Below are positions 12,935-24,024 of a stretch of 64,000 nucleotides of DNA, piece after piece. The notes beneath the pieces were generated by a model. That model was not told where the DNA came from. It searched no databases and saw only the letters and a program-made list of their open reading frames with translations. The DNA is from Madurella fahalii (taxonomy: Eukaryota > Ascomycota > Sordariomycetes > Sordariales): NCBI GenBank assembly GCA_029876055.1, contig CM056874.1:5518001-5582000 (forward strand). The letters run 5' to 3'. Each line of letters starts with the position of its first letter. Within the stretch, counting starts at the first letter, position 1. The position numbers were made by a program, and so were the translations under genes.

Positions 12935-14780
12935 TCATCGTAACGTATTGCGATAGGGACCTTCCACCCGCACTTCCCTGATCCCTTGTGGCATTAGGCG
13001 GAGCCATTCGGCCCAGCTGTCCACGTGGAACGAATTATCTTCGAGACGAAACGTCAAGGTGAGATGCGACCCGCTTTCCGGAGACGAGGGAGGCGGTTCT
13101 CCGCTCCGGAGCGGGGCGACGAGAACAGATGGCAACGTTTTGAGGCCAGACAGCTGCATTCCTAGAGGGGTGGGGAAGCTCGCGATGAGCTCCTTCTCGG
13201 GGTTCCGTTCCCGTATCAGCTGCGGGTACAAAGACAGCAGCTTGGAGTGGAGTTCGGCCGCCGAGAAGGGCTCCTTGTACCGCTGCACCGCCCTCAGCCG
13301 GAGCAGGTCGGTCAAGGTACGAGTGAAAGTGCTTCTGCCAAGGAGCTCAACATGATCCTCGCCGGCAGACGCCGCAATCAATTCCAGCATACCCTGCTGC
13401 CGAACCGTCTTGTACGAGGGGTAGTACGCACAGTCCATAATGAGCAAGGCATCAGAGCGCGCATTCTCAAAGAATTGCTGAACCATACTCCATCGAATAG
13501 CCGACGCACGGTCGGTTTGTTTGGGACTGGCAGGAGAAAGCGTGTAAGCAAGACAAGGGCGAAAGGAAACAGAGGAGGAGAAAAAAAAAAGGGGGGGGGG
13601 GGGGGGGTGTGTGGGGTGAGGGGGGGCAATTAGGGGCGGACATCACGGCACGAACCTTGCGAGGACCATGTCTCGGTCACCATCCAGGTAGCTATGCCCG
13701 CTATAATAAAAGATGTGCAGAACATCGCGCTGGTTAGGGGCCTCAATGAAGTCGGCCACTGTCCGCGACAGCCATATCCAAGGTTTCTTGCTGTCATCTG
13801 ACGATGTTGGAATCGATTTGATCTGAATCGAGAAGTTGTAATCTTCGCCGAACACCTTGGCCAAGTCCTGGACGGCTTTTTTAGCTTCGATGTCCTCGTC
13901 ATCCTGCCACCGTACTAGTAGCACCGAGACGGCGGCGTAGCGGCTGCGGGACGAGTTCGCCAAGATACGGTCCGCACTCCCCTGGAGGTCTGTTCTAAAA
14001 CCGTCCAACCCGGGTAGAGGCGCCATGTTGACCGTCTTCTCAAGCCGCGGTGCCGACGGAAGGGGTGTCCGACTAATACGTGCCTCGGCGAGGCCGGGCT
14101 GGACGGGCTGTGAGGTTGCTACGTCCAAGTCCATCGGCTGGGAGGCCTGTGCGAAGGCGTGATTTGAGTTGACCGGTGCCGGACTGAGGCGTTGTCCGGC
14201 CATTTGCGCAAATGCTTGCATGGATGAATCACCAAGCTTAAACTTCCTGGCCGCTTCCTCCCACGTCATGTCATGATGATTAGGATGGCACTAGGGGACC
14301 CATGTAAGTCGGTAGCCTCGCAGCACTAGAACCGGAGAGCAAACTTACCGCGACCCTCCTCTTGCGACAGTCATTGCAAGCGCCCATCTTCCGGATTAAA
14401 TGAGCCCGTTCGCGCTGGGCGGCTGTGAGCGGACCGGTCCGCCGCCGGTTCGCACGGCGTTGCTGCGAGGCCATGTTACTCCCATCCCTGGCTGAGAAGA
14501 CGGCCTGGCCGCCGTAACTGGTGGGGGAGGCATCCACACTGTAGGGCGTGCCGGGCGTCTCGTTCGTGGCGAGGGTTGCTAGGGTTGCGCTGGTCGCGGT
14601 CGTCGACGTTGACGAGGTGGTGTCCTTCCGCACCGGCGGAGAGGCGCCGTCCAGCTGCCGGACGAGGTCGGGGGCGGCTGCATCAGCGGCGGCATTAGTC
14701 TCCGGGCTCGTGGGCCGGTGCTGTATAGGCGCCGGACTCTTATGCGGCGGGGCCTCAGCCAGGTTGGGAGCGGGATGCAT
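12935..14780 (-). CDS. Caspase-like (C14) domain protein with N-terminal CX2CX6C cluster
   Basis: Predicted cysteine-peptidase-fold protein of unknown role. Exons (minus strand): 14780-14349, 14290-13656 and 13526-12935, giving 552 aa. The first ~125 residues are low complexity. A basic segment then carries C135-x2-C138-RKRR-x2-C145-x3-H149-H150, resembling the first half of a Zn2Cys6 cluster with histidines in place of the second half. A variable linker leads to a caspase-like domain (about 255-480), with H343 in the FYYSGHS motif and C388 in LLIMDCAYY, the expected catalytic dyad. Intron 2 (13655-13527, 129 nt) has a weak GTTCGT donor and a pyrimidine-rich acceptor (CTCCTGCCAG). I chose this acceptor because it keeps a 14-codon frame open into the MVQQFFENARSD exon. 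The intron contains an A10G17 run. The fungal role of such proteins (heterokaryon or cell-death related signalling) is inference. Confidence 0.78.
13581..13607. repeat. A10-G17 homopolymer tract inside intron
   Basis: Ten A followed by seventeen G on the plus strand, lying within intron 2 of the caspase-like gene, so poly-C then poly-T in the transcript. Its length should be treated with caution because homopolymers are error-prone. Confidence 0.8.
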
Positions 14781-17700
14781 CCTTTGGCTGACACGCGCTC
14801 AACGGCGCGATCCCATCATCGGCTCGCAGCCCAGCTGTAAGCCAATTCCCAGCACGCCGTTGCAAGCCAAGTAGGACAGAAAATCGATGATGGCCCTATG
14901 CGCCCACTGCACCCTGTGCAGCCCCTCTTCCTCCCGCTCGCCCGTGGCTTGTCGATAGAACTTTGCGGAAAACCACGGGCCAATGCCGGCAATGGCGCAG
15001 GAGTTTCAGACAAGCAGGAGACTTCCCGACAAGCCGTTCCTCGGTGAGAGAACGGTGAAGGATCACGGGCGGCAAAGCCCAGCAGTGTGTAATCGGGCAA
15101 GCGCACACGATAGGCTGGGGCAGAGTGTAGACGGGGGGAAAACCCTGAGGTGGTGGCTAGTGGCACGGGATGCTGCTGCACCCGAGGGCCGAGTCCGGAG
15201 GAGCGTCTGCCGGGAGCGAGGTAAACGCTGGAGATGGCGGGTAAAATACCGTGTCGAGATGAATGCCGGGCAGCGAGGATAAGGCGGGCTTGGACGAGAA
15301 AATAAACCAAAAAAAAACCGGAATCACAGTTTATAAAAAACAACAAAGCATATGAAGCAGATGTCGCACGGCACCCGCAATCAACGGCTGGCTGGCTGCT
15401 GGCTGCTGGCTGCTGGCTGGCAGGCCGTGGCTCAGCCAGAAAAAAAGCGCCCGTGATGGGACGCCGGGGAACAGCCTAAGAGCAATGGCACGAAGGGACC
15501 GGCATTGACCTGTGTGGAGCGGAGAGGGAGCTAGTGCGGGAGACTGGAACTGGAGAGGTGAGGAGAGAGAGGGTGCGGGAGCAGCGCATTGGCGAGTTGA
15601 CCTGACACAGTGGAAAAGGTGTATGTACTCACATATGTATATGCACGCCCCGGATCTCCCACCCTGTGTGGGCTTTTCTTTTTCTCTTGTTTCTCCCCCC
15701 TCCCAAAAAGTTAATTTTCTCACCCGCGGTAGGCCGGTGGTTTTCGAGCCTCTCGACCAGGACAAGCCCGCCGTTGATTTGTCCGTCCAGACCGTCCAGA
15801 TGTCACGGACCACGTGTGACCCTGACCGACCAGTGGAGTTGCCATCGTCCCTAGCCCGCTGTGCTCCTGCCCGCTCCCCGCTGCTCGTCACGCATGGCTT
15901 GCGCCGCCAGGGCGATAGCAGTTCTGGCATCGGGTTGTTCTTGTCGGCAAAGCTGGAATTTCCAGATATGCAGTGCGCCTTGTAAATTTTACACGCGCAG
16001 TACACCGACTTACATCAAAGGCGGGGGAATCTTACCGTTATTTCCTGCCCTCGGTAACGAACGTCCAGCAGGTCTGAGCCGTCTGCACCGAACCCCCACG
16101 CCCTTAGCCCGCCTGCCCTGCGGTTTGTCTCCGCTTTAAACCCTAACCCCCATTCACGGTTGTTGAGATTACTGTTTGCGGTTTACGTAAACTGGACGAG
16201 CAATACGGGTATCGATCGAGCCTCCCGAATCGACACCGACGGTGGCCCAATCGCGAGCTTAGCCGGGCCCTGCCGCCAGCCTCACCGCAACTGGCTCTCC
16301 GATAGGTTGTCCGCCGGCTCCACAAGCCGTCTTCCACTGCCCTTGCCCTTGTGCAAGGTGCGCATTCACCTGGCCTGACGCAGAAGCAATTGTCCCTGAG
16401 GAAGCGAGCAGAGCTCGAACTCCGTAAGCCCGACGTGAAAATCGAATTAAATTGGTGTATGCTCCTTTGTTATGGATCATATTGCCCAGAGACGAAGACA
16501 GACGGGAAGGGGACGTAGGAATGGACCGGCTCCAATAGCACCATGCTTGGCTGGGCCCAACACCAACAAACGAGGGGAGGGGGGGCGCAGAGAAGGGAAG
16601 GCCGTTCGCGACCTCAAAAGTTACCCTACCCGAATCCACCTCCCATTTTCCGTTGCGTACGCGGTATCGCGTCTGATGTCACGGCGCTCTCATGACAACA
16701 CGCGAGAAGACCGGGGGAGCGGGGCTCGCAGTCAACTGCTTCTGTCCTCTGTCCTCTAAGACGGGAGGCTCAATCGAACCGCAGATATTGACGATCGCTG
16801 TCTGGCCGTCGTGCCTATCGAATCTGTCAATGCAACCGCTCAGCCGAAACGCGCCGTCCGTCCTGGCTCGGCATGTCTCGATTAGTCAATCCCCTTGTCT
16901 CAACCGCTGATGTGCAAAGCCAGTCCCCCGATAACCCGCCGACACGTATATCCATGGCCGTTTCTGCACGCCTTACAATGGGGCCCCGGGCTGCATGCGC
17001 AAACCGCGAACCATGGCACGCTGTGCGCCCGTCGATTCGATGGTATGCAGCGCTGCGCTTCCCCCAGGTCAGAAATTCCACCCTCGACCCGCCCTATCAC
17101 GCTTCACCTTCGGCCGAGGTGCATTAGTCTCCTCGTCTCGGGCAAGAACGCTGTGGAGGAATGCTCCAGCTTCCCCCAGTGTCTCAAAGCCGTCAACCGC
17201 CCTCTTCCCCACGCCCGCTGCCCCTCCTCAGTGGTGCCTTTCCATCCCATCCTCTCATGCATTGCTACCTGTACTACCAGACCTCGCCGGGCGGCCCAAT
17301 CAGCCCGCCGTGGCTTCACGGTCTTTGTTTATTGCTTCTGTTCCCCTCTCGCTGACCACATATTATCGTGCATTTACACGAGACAGACAGCCAGGAAACG
17401 ACTTGTCCGGCGCAGCCAGCTGGGGGAGAATCCACCAGCCGCCGTTACATTTGGATGCCCCCTCGCAGGCTCTCGCATACCCTCGGTGGAATTCCACCCA
17501 CGGTCAAGGCCGAGGGGCGCATCGCCTATCAATGCCTTCAGGTCGAGAAACACAAGATCCCGTGGCGACAGAGACGGCAATTAACCCGTCCCTCAGGTAG
17601 GCTTATCTCGAAAGCCTCGCGCAGCAGGCCAATGGCTTCGTACTTGCCCGTGCCGGTTTCCATCTCACTATGGGGATGAGAGACGCAGGCCCCGTCCATG

Positions 17701-18560
17701 CGTGCCGCAATCTGCCCGGATGCCCAATGGCACCGGGCCAGGACGGAAGCCTCCCAGGTAGAGTAGCGCTTCCGCTAGTGGTGTGCGGAAACCTCCAACT
17801 ACCTACGGCGCCGGTTCCGCCGTCAGCACGCCAGCGGCATGCTTTAGCATCCCGCGGATGCAGCCTTCCACGGGTTCTGGACCCGTGTTTACCGAAGGAC
17901 CACTGCACAATGCAGTCCAATTCAGAGATTTGACAAGCAAAGAAACCACCAGAGTGTATATGGATATCGCTCACTTACCCATCCTTTGCGATCCCCCCTT
18001 CCCCCCCCGGCTGGCATCCGTGTCCCCGATCTACAAAGCCATCGAGGTGTTCGTGCAGAGCAGGTAGATCTTCAGTTCCCTGGTGGTCCGATAAAGGGGC
18101 GTGTTGTCCAACCCCAGTTTTGATGGCATGAGGCCACGCTCTGCAGCATGCGCGCAACCCCATACGGCTGCCAACTGAGGTACACTGGCTGCGATTGGCT
18201 TGATTCGGCAGAGCTCTGCCCTCTCAGGAGCTGTTGCAGCTGTCTGCAGCATCCCTCCGGCAGCAGCTCTCCTCTTCCCGTCTATGCCGGGCGTGCAAGA
18301 GGCCGCATAGACGTTCTGGGGCTCCCAAGAGCTGAACCGTTACGAAAGTACGCGGCTTTGGCGCTGCCATGGGTGAAGGCTCGCACCGGACCGCGACTGG
18401 CTAGAGAGGGAGAACTAGAACGTTTACCCTTCGCCAGCTTTGATGATATGGCCATACGGCTACTGCGGCTAAACGGGTGGAGAAGTAATTGCATGGCATC
18501 CATCAGACGGCCGGCGTTTCAATGACATTGTATTCTGACATGATACAGGCTACCCTCTTG
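14781..18560. other. Gene-poor 3.8 kb interval
   Basis: I could not support any gene here on either strand. The longer open frames (for example 14816-15346 minus, 15331-16005 minus and 16895-17584 plus) look like random translation, rich in R/S/P without domains. It contains a (GGCTGCT) heptamer repeat near 15387-15421 and a few telomere-like CCCTAA units at about 16140 that are too short to mean anything. The left part is the promoter of the caspase-like gene and the right part the 3' flank of the DUF3176 gene. Confidence 0.4.
15387..15421. repeat. GGCTGCT-type short tandem repeat
   Basis: Several imperfect seven-base units (GGCTGCT, with GGCT variants) in tandem in non-coding DNA about 0.6 kb upstream of the caspase-like gene. 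Confidence 0.75.
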
Positions 18561-21500
18561 TCATCCATCTTCTTTCTTTCCCAATCCGAGAGACCATCCT
18601 CTGTCTCCTGTCCTAAATCTACAGGTTACGGTTTGAAGCTTTCGCTTCAAGTCGGCCGTCTGCCCGGTGTCACGGGAGCTATTTATGAACATGCGTTCTC
18701 GCTCTTCCAGGTATGCTTTATCGTCAGCGGATATAGCAAGCAATGCCGCTGTGGACGAGCCTTTGAGGATCTTGACCCTCCAGACGGCTGTCTGGATCAT
18801 GATTCCAAGCAGGAAACCGGCCGATAGGGCTACCTGAATGACCAGGAATGACAACCAAGCCCACCGAATGTGGACATAGCTCTCCGTTGCGAGAACGATG
18901 CCTGTCTCTGAAGTCGAGCTCATGGCGCGGATGCTGGGGCGGGTGAACCAGTCAGCCGTAATTTCTCTTCCAAGTTACAGTCTCAGACTTCCTTGAGATA
19001 GTAGACACGCAGTACAACGGTCTGTCGTAGGCTAGTGGCAGCTTATATCCGTTGCAAATTCAACAACGAAGGAGGGCCACGCGGAGAGGAAAAAGAGAGG
19101 AGGCGGGAACGGACATGGAGGGAAAGAGAGTAAGGAGAGAGCGAGAAAGAGAGGGAGAAAAAAAAAAAAAAAAAGGGGGACGAAAAAATGGAGGAAGTCC
19201 ACTCACGCATTACTCAGAGCAATAGCCACATTACTGGTCAGGTTCCTCACCACGTCTTCCAGCTCTTCCTCCGGGCCAATCTCAACCCCAACTTCCCGCT
19301 GGAACATAGCCGCCCCCAGCGCCTCGCTCGTCGGCGTCTCGGCCCCGGCCGCATCCCCGAACCGATACGAATACGTCCCCGTAAACAAGGACAGCAAATA
19401 CCTATTCAGTAACCGCACGTCATCCCTCCTGACGGAATACACTCCTGCCACTGGATCCACCTGCCTCGAGCGCAAACGCAAAACTCCCGCCACCTCCTCT
19501 CTTGGGCCCCCCTCACCTTCGCCCCGCCGGACGCTCGCCGCCTCCCCCTGCGCAGTGATCGTCGACGAGTGCACCACCCTGCTGGTTGACACGCCGCGGG
19601 ACGTTGACACCTGGTACGTGTTGACGCAGAAGTGGAAGAGCACCTCGGCGGCGCGGAACACGCCCTGCTGCTGGGAGCCCGACGCGGGAAGTTCGCCGGT
19701 CTGGTTGGTGTAGATGAGAAAAAAGTTGGCAACGGCGCTCGAGACGCGGCCGTCCTGGTCAGAGAATGCTAGGCTGGTGCGGGACGGGAGGAAGCTTTCC
19801 TCCTCCTGCTGCTGCTGCTGCTGCTGCTGCTGTTGTTGTTGTTGTTGGCTGCCCAGGCCGGCGTTGTTATTGTTGCCGCGTGGCCACGAGATGTTGAGGT
19901 TGTACGTTGACGTGCTGCCAAGGAGATACAGCCCGTTTGGGAGGCTCGCGTTGAAGAGGGGTTCATTGGTGGAGCTGATACCACCCGGGGGCACCAGCCT
20001 CGCTGGTCTGGTCTGGTTCATGATGGTGAGCCGGTCGGATATGTCGGCCACAGCGACGCAGACGGCTAGGGAGCTAAAGTTGGGCCATTGGCAGTCGCCC
20101 GAGCTGCAGATGGGTTGCAGGTGCGGGACTTCTCGGGAGACCGGGTGATAGATGCCCGACTGGATGGCTTGTTTTTCGCGCGTGTCGAGGATCGCTGGTG
20201 GGTACCCAGAAGCCGGTTCAGTAGCCATCCCGCCATTGGAAGAGATAACACACGGGATTATGCTTACCGTTGCGGAGGGCGTACGGCTCCGGGTGGGCGT
20301 AGGACTCGCTCCTGGCGACAGTGGCCGTGCCGCTCCCGGCTTCGAAGCTTCGGGTGGGATAGGTTATCGCGCCTTGGGTAAGGGGCGAGAGCAGAAAGGC
20401 CGTCAGCAGTGCCGTGGCCGCAGACATGCCGAGTGCCCTATCAAGATCTGGTCAGCGATCGATCCCCGGTTTGTCTGCCATGGGTGAGTCTATCCCCACC
20501 TCCCCTTTCTCTTGTAGAGCAACATGGCACTGCCAACGGGCCCGCGCTTTGCGTCTTCGAACGTCTGGAAATCTGCCAGGGGCCTCTCGCCTCGAGCGAA
20601 TGAGTTCCACTTCAGTTGCGAGAGGCCCTCCGTGAGGGGAACTATCAGAACAACCTGGCATATCGCAGTCAGGAAAGCAACCACCGTGTTGAGTGACACC
20701 GTCAGCGGCCAATCAGAGAGCCCACGGCCATCGTACAACTTCAGCACCGCAATGATGGCCGCAAACAAGCCAAGACTGAGAAGACAGCAGGATATCTCGG
20801 GCAGCCAGTGTGCGCAATACCGCCAAGAGGCACCCAACCCCCCTCCTCTCCTCTCGCCATCACCCGTACCCGCGTCTGACGCCATCTTTTTCCTCCGCCG
20901 CTTTCGCTGCCGGTCCCACGACCGTCTCGCTCTCGGCCGGTTCATTCCCTCGGGTATAGCGGGAAAGGTATCCGCCCGCAGCACGCCCCCGTCAATCTGC
21001 GATTCGTCTTTCGGTTCCGACTGGGGCGCCGGCCGGAAATAATCCAAGTCTTCATAGTGCATAAACGGTCCATTGCCGATGCCGTTGTCGTTGCCCCGCA
21101 CAGCTCGGGCCTGAGGGGTGGTGTGGTGGCTCTGCCACGGCACCGAGGTAACCGCTGGGGTGATTTCGATCCCGGGCGGAGTGACGACCGGAACCGGAAC
21201 AGGAGTAGAACCGGCTACTGGACCTGGTGCCGGGCCATATGACATCGTGTTGGGCCTCCGGCCCGATATCGCCTCTCGCGCCCGCGCGTTCTCAAGCTCC
21301 TGCAGCTCCCGGCTCCCGCGCCAGTGCGCAGGCTCGGGCAAGGGGATGTCGCTTGGGTCCGGGAGGACTTCCCACAGCCCGGGCGCTTGCGGAGGCGCCA
21401 CTGGGATGTCGTTGTTCATTCCGTGCCATTGCCCCGCCGCCGTCGTCGTCTGGTCCTGTGCTCCTGCGCCTGCGAATCCTACCCCCCGCCAACTACCCTG

Positions 21501-21881
21501 CCCAGCCGGTGCGACATCCTGGTTGAGAGGCGACGAGGGGGATAATCCCGTTGCTCCTACATACCCGTCGCCGTCGCCTTCATGGATCGAGCTCGCGGGC
21601 GAGACAGAAAACTTGCCCCCGCTGCTTACGGTTCCTACGCGCTGGGGAATTAACGTCGACTGCTGTGGCTGTGGTTGGCGAATAGCCGGCTGGACGTGGT
21701 AGGCCAGGTCTGGAGGCGAGACCTCGCTGCCGGTCGTGGCGGCTACCGGTTTTCTCTGCGGAGGGGTCATGCCTAGTCGCGGCACGAAAGGTACCGGCAC
21801 GCGGAAGCCGTTGTCGGTATCCTCGTAGTCATCGTCTTCGCGGTAGGGGTAGTAGGAGCGGTCATTGGGGCCGGGGGGCAT
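18561..21881 (-). CDS. DUF3176 family integral membrane protein
   Basis: Uncharacterised fungal multi-pass membrane protein. Exons (minus): 21881-20500, 20437-20268, 20194-19207 and 18933-18561, giving 970 aa. The N-terminal ~350 residues are a proline/glycine-rich cytosolic region. The DUF3176 core follows, with two membrane helices (about 363-382 and 395-418) and the family block EGLSQLKWNSF...RPLADFQTFEDA. A third helix is encoded across exon 2. A long extracytoplasmic domain comes next, with cysteines, N-glycosylation sequons and a polyglutamine tract (19801-19848). The last exon has a helix at about 871-895 preceded by the typical ESYVHIRWAWL segment. Junctions were set by frame: KGR/ALG, LRN/AILDTREKQA and LSN/AIRAMSS. 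Intron 3 is long for this locus (273 nt). Function unknown. Confidence 0.85.
19801..19848 (-). repeat. Polyglutamine-encoding CAG/CAA tract
   Basis: CAA/CAG run on the minus strand encoding about 14 glutamines in the extracytoplasmic domain of the DUF3176 protein. It is likely length-polymorphic. Confidence 0.85.
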
Positions 21882-24024
21882 GGCGAGCTATGCTAGACAT
21901 TCCCATCCCAATTCCCATTGACAGATGAGCCCGAGCCGGTTCTCCCGTGTGTCTTTTTTCTTTTTTCTTTTTCTTTTCCTTTTTCTTTTCCTTTTTCTTT
22001 GAGTTCCTTCCGGGAAGGGAAGTAAAGGCAAGAAAAAAAAAGGTGAGTTGCAATCCTTAGCTACACATTTGCCGGCGGCTGGCCAGCCCGTCCTTCCAAA
22101 GGCGGGATTAGGTAGGATTCAGTGAAGATAACAGGCCAGTGGGAGAGCAGATATGGGAATGGGAATGAGGGCTTGGGACGGGAATGTTGGAGTAGACAGT
22201 GGATTGAGAAAGGCGAGCTACAAGAGGAAACTACTGTCTTGGTAAGCAGTGTAAGCTGTCGCAAAACTCCTCGATGCTCGAACCTTGAACCCTGGCAACA
22301 ATTTTCGGGAATCAGAGCGAACCAAAGCCAGAGGGGACTTGGTTTTCTTAGTCGAGGGCCTTGTTGTTTGCTGCTGCCGAGACCCGGTTGAAGATTCCCT
22401 CTTCCCCTTGCCCCCCCTTCCCCCTTCCCCCCACCCCCCTGGACCTGCCGTTACGGGGGTTCATGTACTGTACCACTCTGCTAAATTACCTCGATGAATT
22501 CTGCCGGATGAAGTCGCTGTCGCCCAGACAGACAAACACACATGCATGCCATACAGATCCGAAAAGGAACACGATTATGGTTGGCTGCGGATGGCAGTCA
22601 TACCCAACCGAGAGCGAGGGGGTGGTTCAATTTCGGCCCGGGCATATGCATGTCCCACACACTCTTCTGGCCCGGGAAAAGCAATGGGTGGCGCTCGAGA
22701 CCAAATAGCGACCCTGCGAATCCTGCTGCCTGAGGTGCGAAAGTATTGCAAACGACGGATGAAACGTTGGCGCGGTGTAAGGGCGGGGTAGATCTTGGAG
22801 GCACATCATGACGATTCTGCAGTTTGTCCAACGCTTTAGATAAAGGGATCGTGTGTGTCGTCGTACGGAAAGATGGCACAAAGCCCGATGAAGCACGCGC
22901 GAATCCCTCAATTGGGGCGGCGCAGTTCGAGACAGCTGGAGCTTGAAGCGTTCAATTGGGGCGAGGGTCTAACCACCAAGCGCAGGGGACGGGACACACT
23001 GCATGGCCGTCAGACGAGGGGAAAGCCTCGGCCGAAAACCGGGCGATCCCGTCCCTTGTCAGCCGGGTTAGCGACAGCTTCCTGCCTGTCTAGGAAGTCT
23101 CGCCCAGATGCTGACAGCTGACTCTTTTTGAGGCTTTACTCCGTACTGCCGTCAGAATATTCGATTTGCACCATGGGTGCTATATATGGCACTGGAGGGG
23201 GTCTTTAAGTCGGCTATTTTAGTGCGCCAGTGCGATCGGCGGACCTTAGTACCGTAAGAATCGGGGAATATCTCGCCGTTTCTCGGTGGAAAGCCGAACG
23301 GCACCGGGTGGCTTGCGTTCGCCGGCGCCGGGGGGTCGGAGCGCCACCGCCGGAGAAGCAGACCATTCGGAAGGATTACCAACAATGTGCTTACAATTTT
23401 CAGTTCTGAGGAATTAGAAGGGAAAGTGATAAGCTGCTCAATTCATAACGGGCCTACCCATCACTTGCGGATGGAGAAAACACGGCCTCACTAAAACGCG
23501 GTCACTGCCCAACGCGCAGCTGCAAACCCAGCTCCGTATTAAGTCCTAGGTCATTCCGACAATCCGTGTAGAGATAACTATCTCTATCATGCAAGTACCA
23601 TGCGATTCTTCCGTCGTCCCTCAAATCAGCATGCCGCCCTCCCATTTCTTGAATTGGAATGACCCAAGCACAACAACCAACGGCAGACGCTGCCTTTGAA
23701 TGCACGGTGTCCAGTGAGGAAAAAAAAAACACCACAAACGAGAACGCTCAACCAGAGACTGGACCCCTTCGACGGATCCAAAACCACGATCCATAGCCGG
23801 GCGGTGTGGTATCGAATAATCCAGCGCGTCCGTGATAATAATCCAGCGCATGACCCTTTTCAACCTCTGACGCATACCTGACGCCTATTTTATGGTTCCG
23901 ATGAATCAAGACGCGCACGCGGCCGAGAAATTGACAATGCAATGCTGACAACAAACAAAAATGACGCAAAATTTGTACAACGAAAAGTCCAAGTCATTCA
24001 GTCGACCACTGGCTCTTCCAACTC
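21882..24024. other. Intergenic region upstream of DUF3176 gene
   Basis: A 2.1 kb gap with no supported gene. A C/T-only tract (21953-22001) directly upstream of the DUF3176 start is typical of a fungal core promoter or 5' leader. The right end is the 3' flank of the zinc transporter gene. Short open frames lack ATG starts or family features. Confidence 0.4.
21953..22001. repeat. Polypyrimidine (T/C) tract
   Basis: Repeated TTTTTCTTTTCC-like units on the plus strand (A/G on the transcribed strand), 70-120 bp upstream of the DUF3176 start codon. Probably a promoter or leader element. Confidence 0.6.

Noticed and set aside
13378..13633. Pro/Phe-rich frame through the A10G17 tract
   Set aside because: Lies in intron 2 of the caspase-like gene and is produced by the homopolymers.
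14816..16005. Minus-strand open frames of 176 and 224 codons
   Set aside because: R/S/P-rich random-looking translation without domains; not protein-like.
16136..16152. CCCTAA-like telomere repeats
   Set aside because: Under two full units, inside an ordinary intergenic region; chance.
16395..16435. GAGTTCGAGCTC palindrome, candidate tRNA T-arm (minus strand)
   Set aside because: The flanking five-base stems do not pair, and no cloverleaf forms.
16895..17600. Overlapping plus-strand open frames of 229 and 201 codons
   Set aside because: Two frames are open equally because of low stop-codon density; neither has recognisable features or codon bias.
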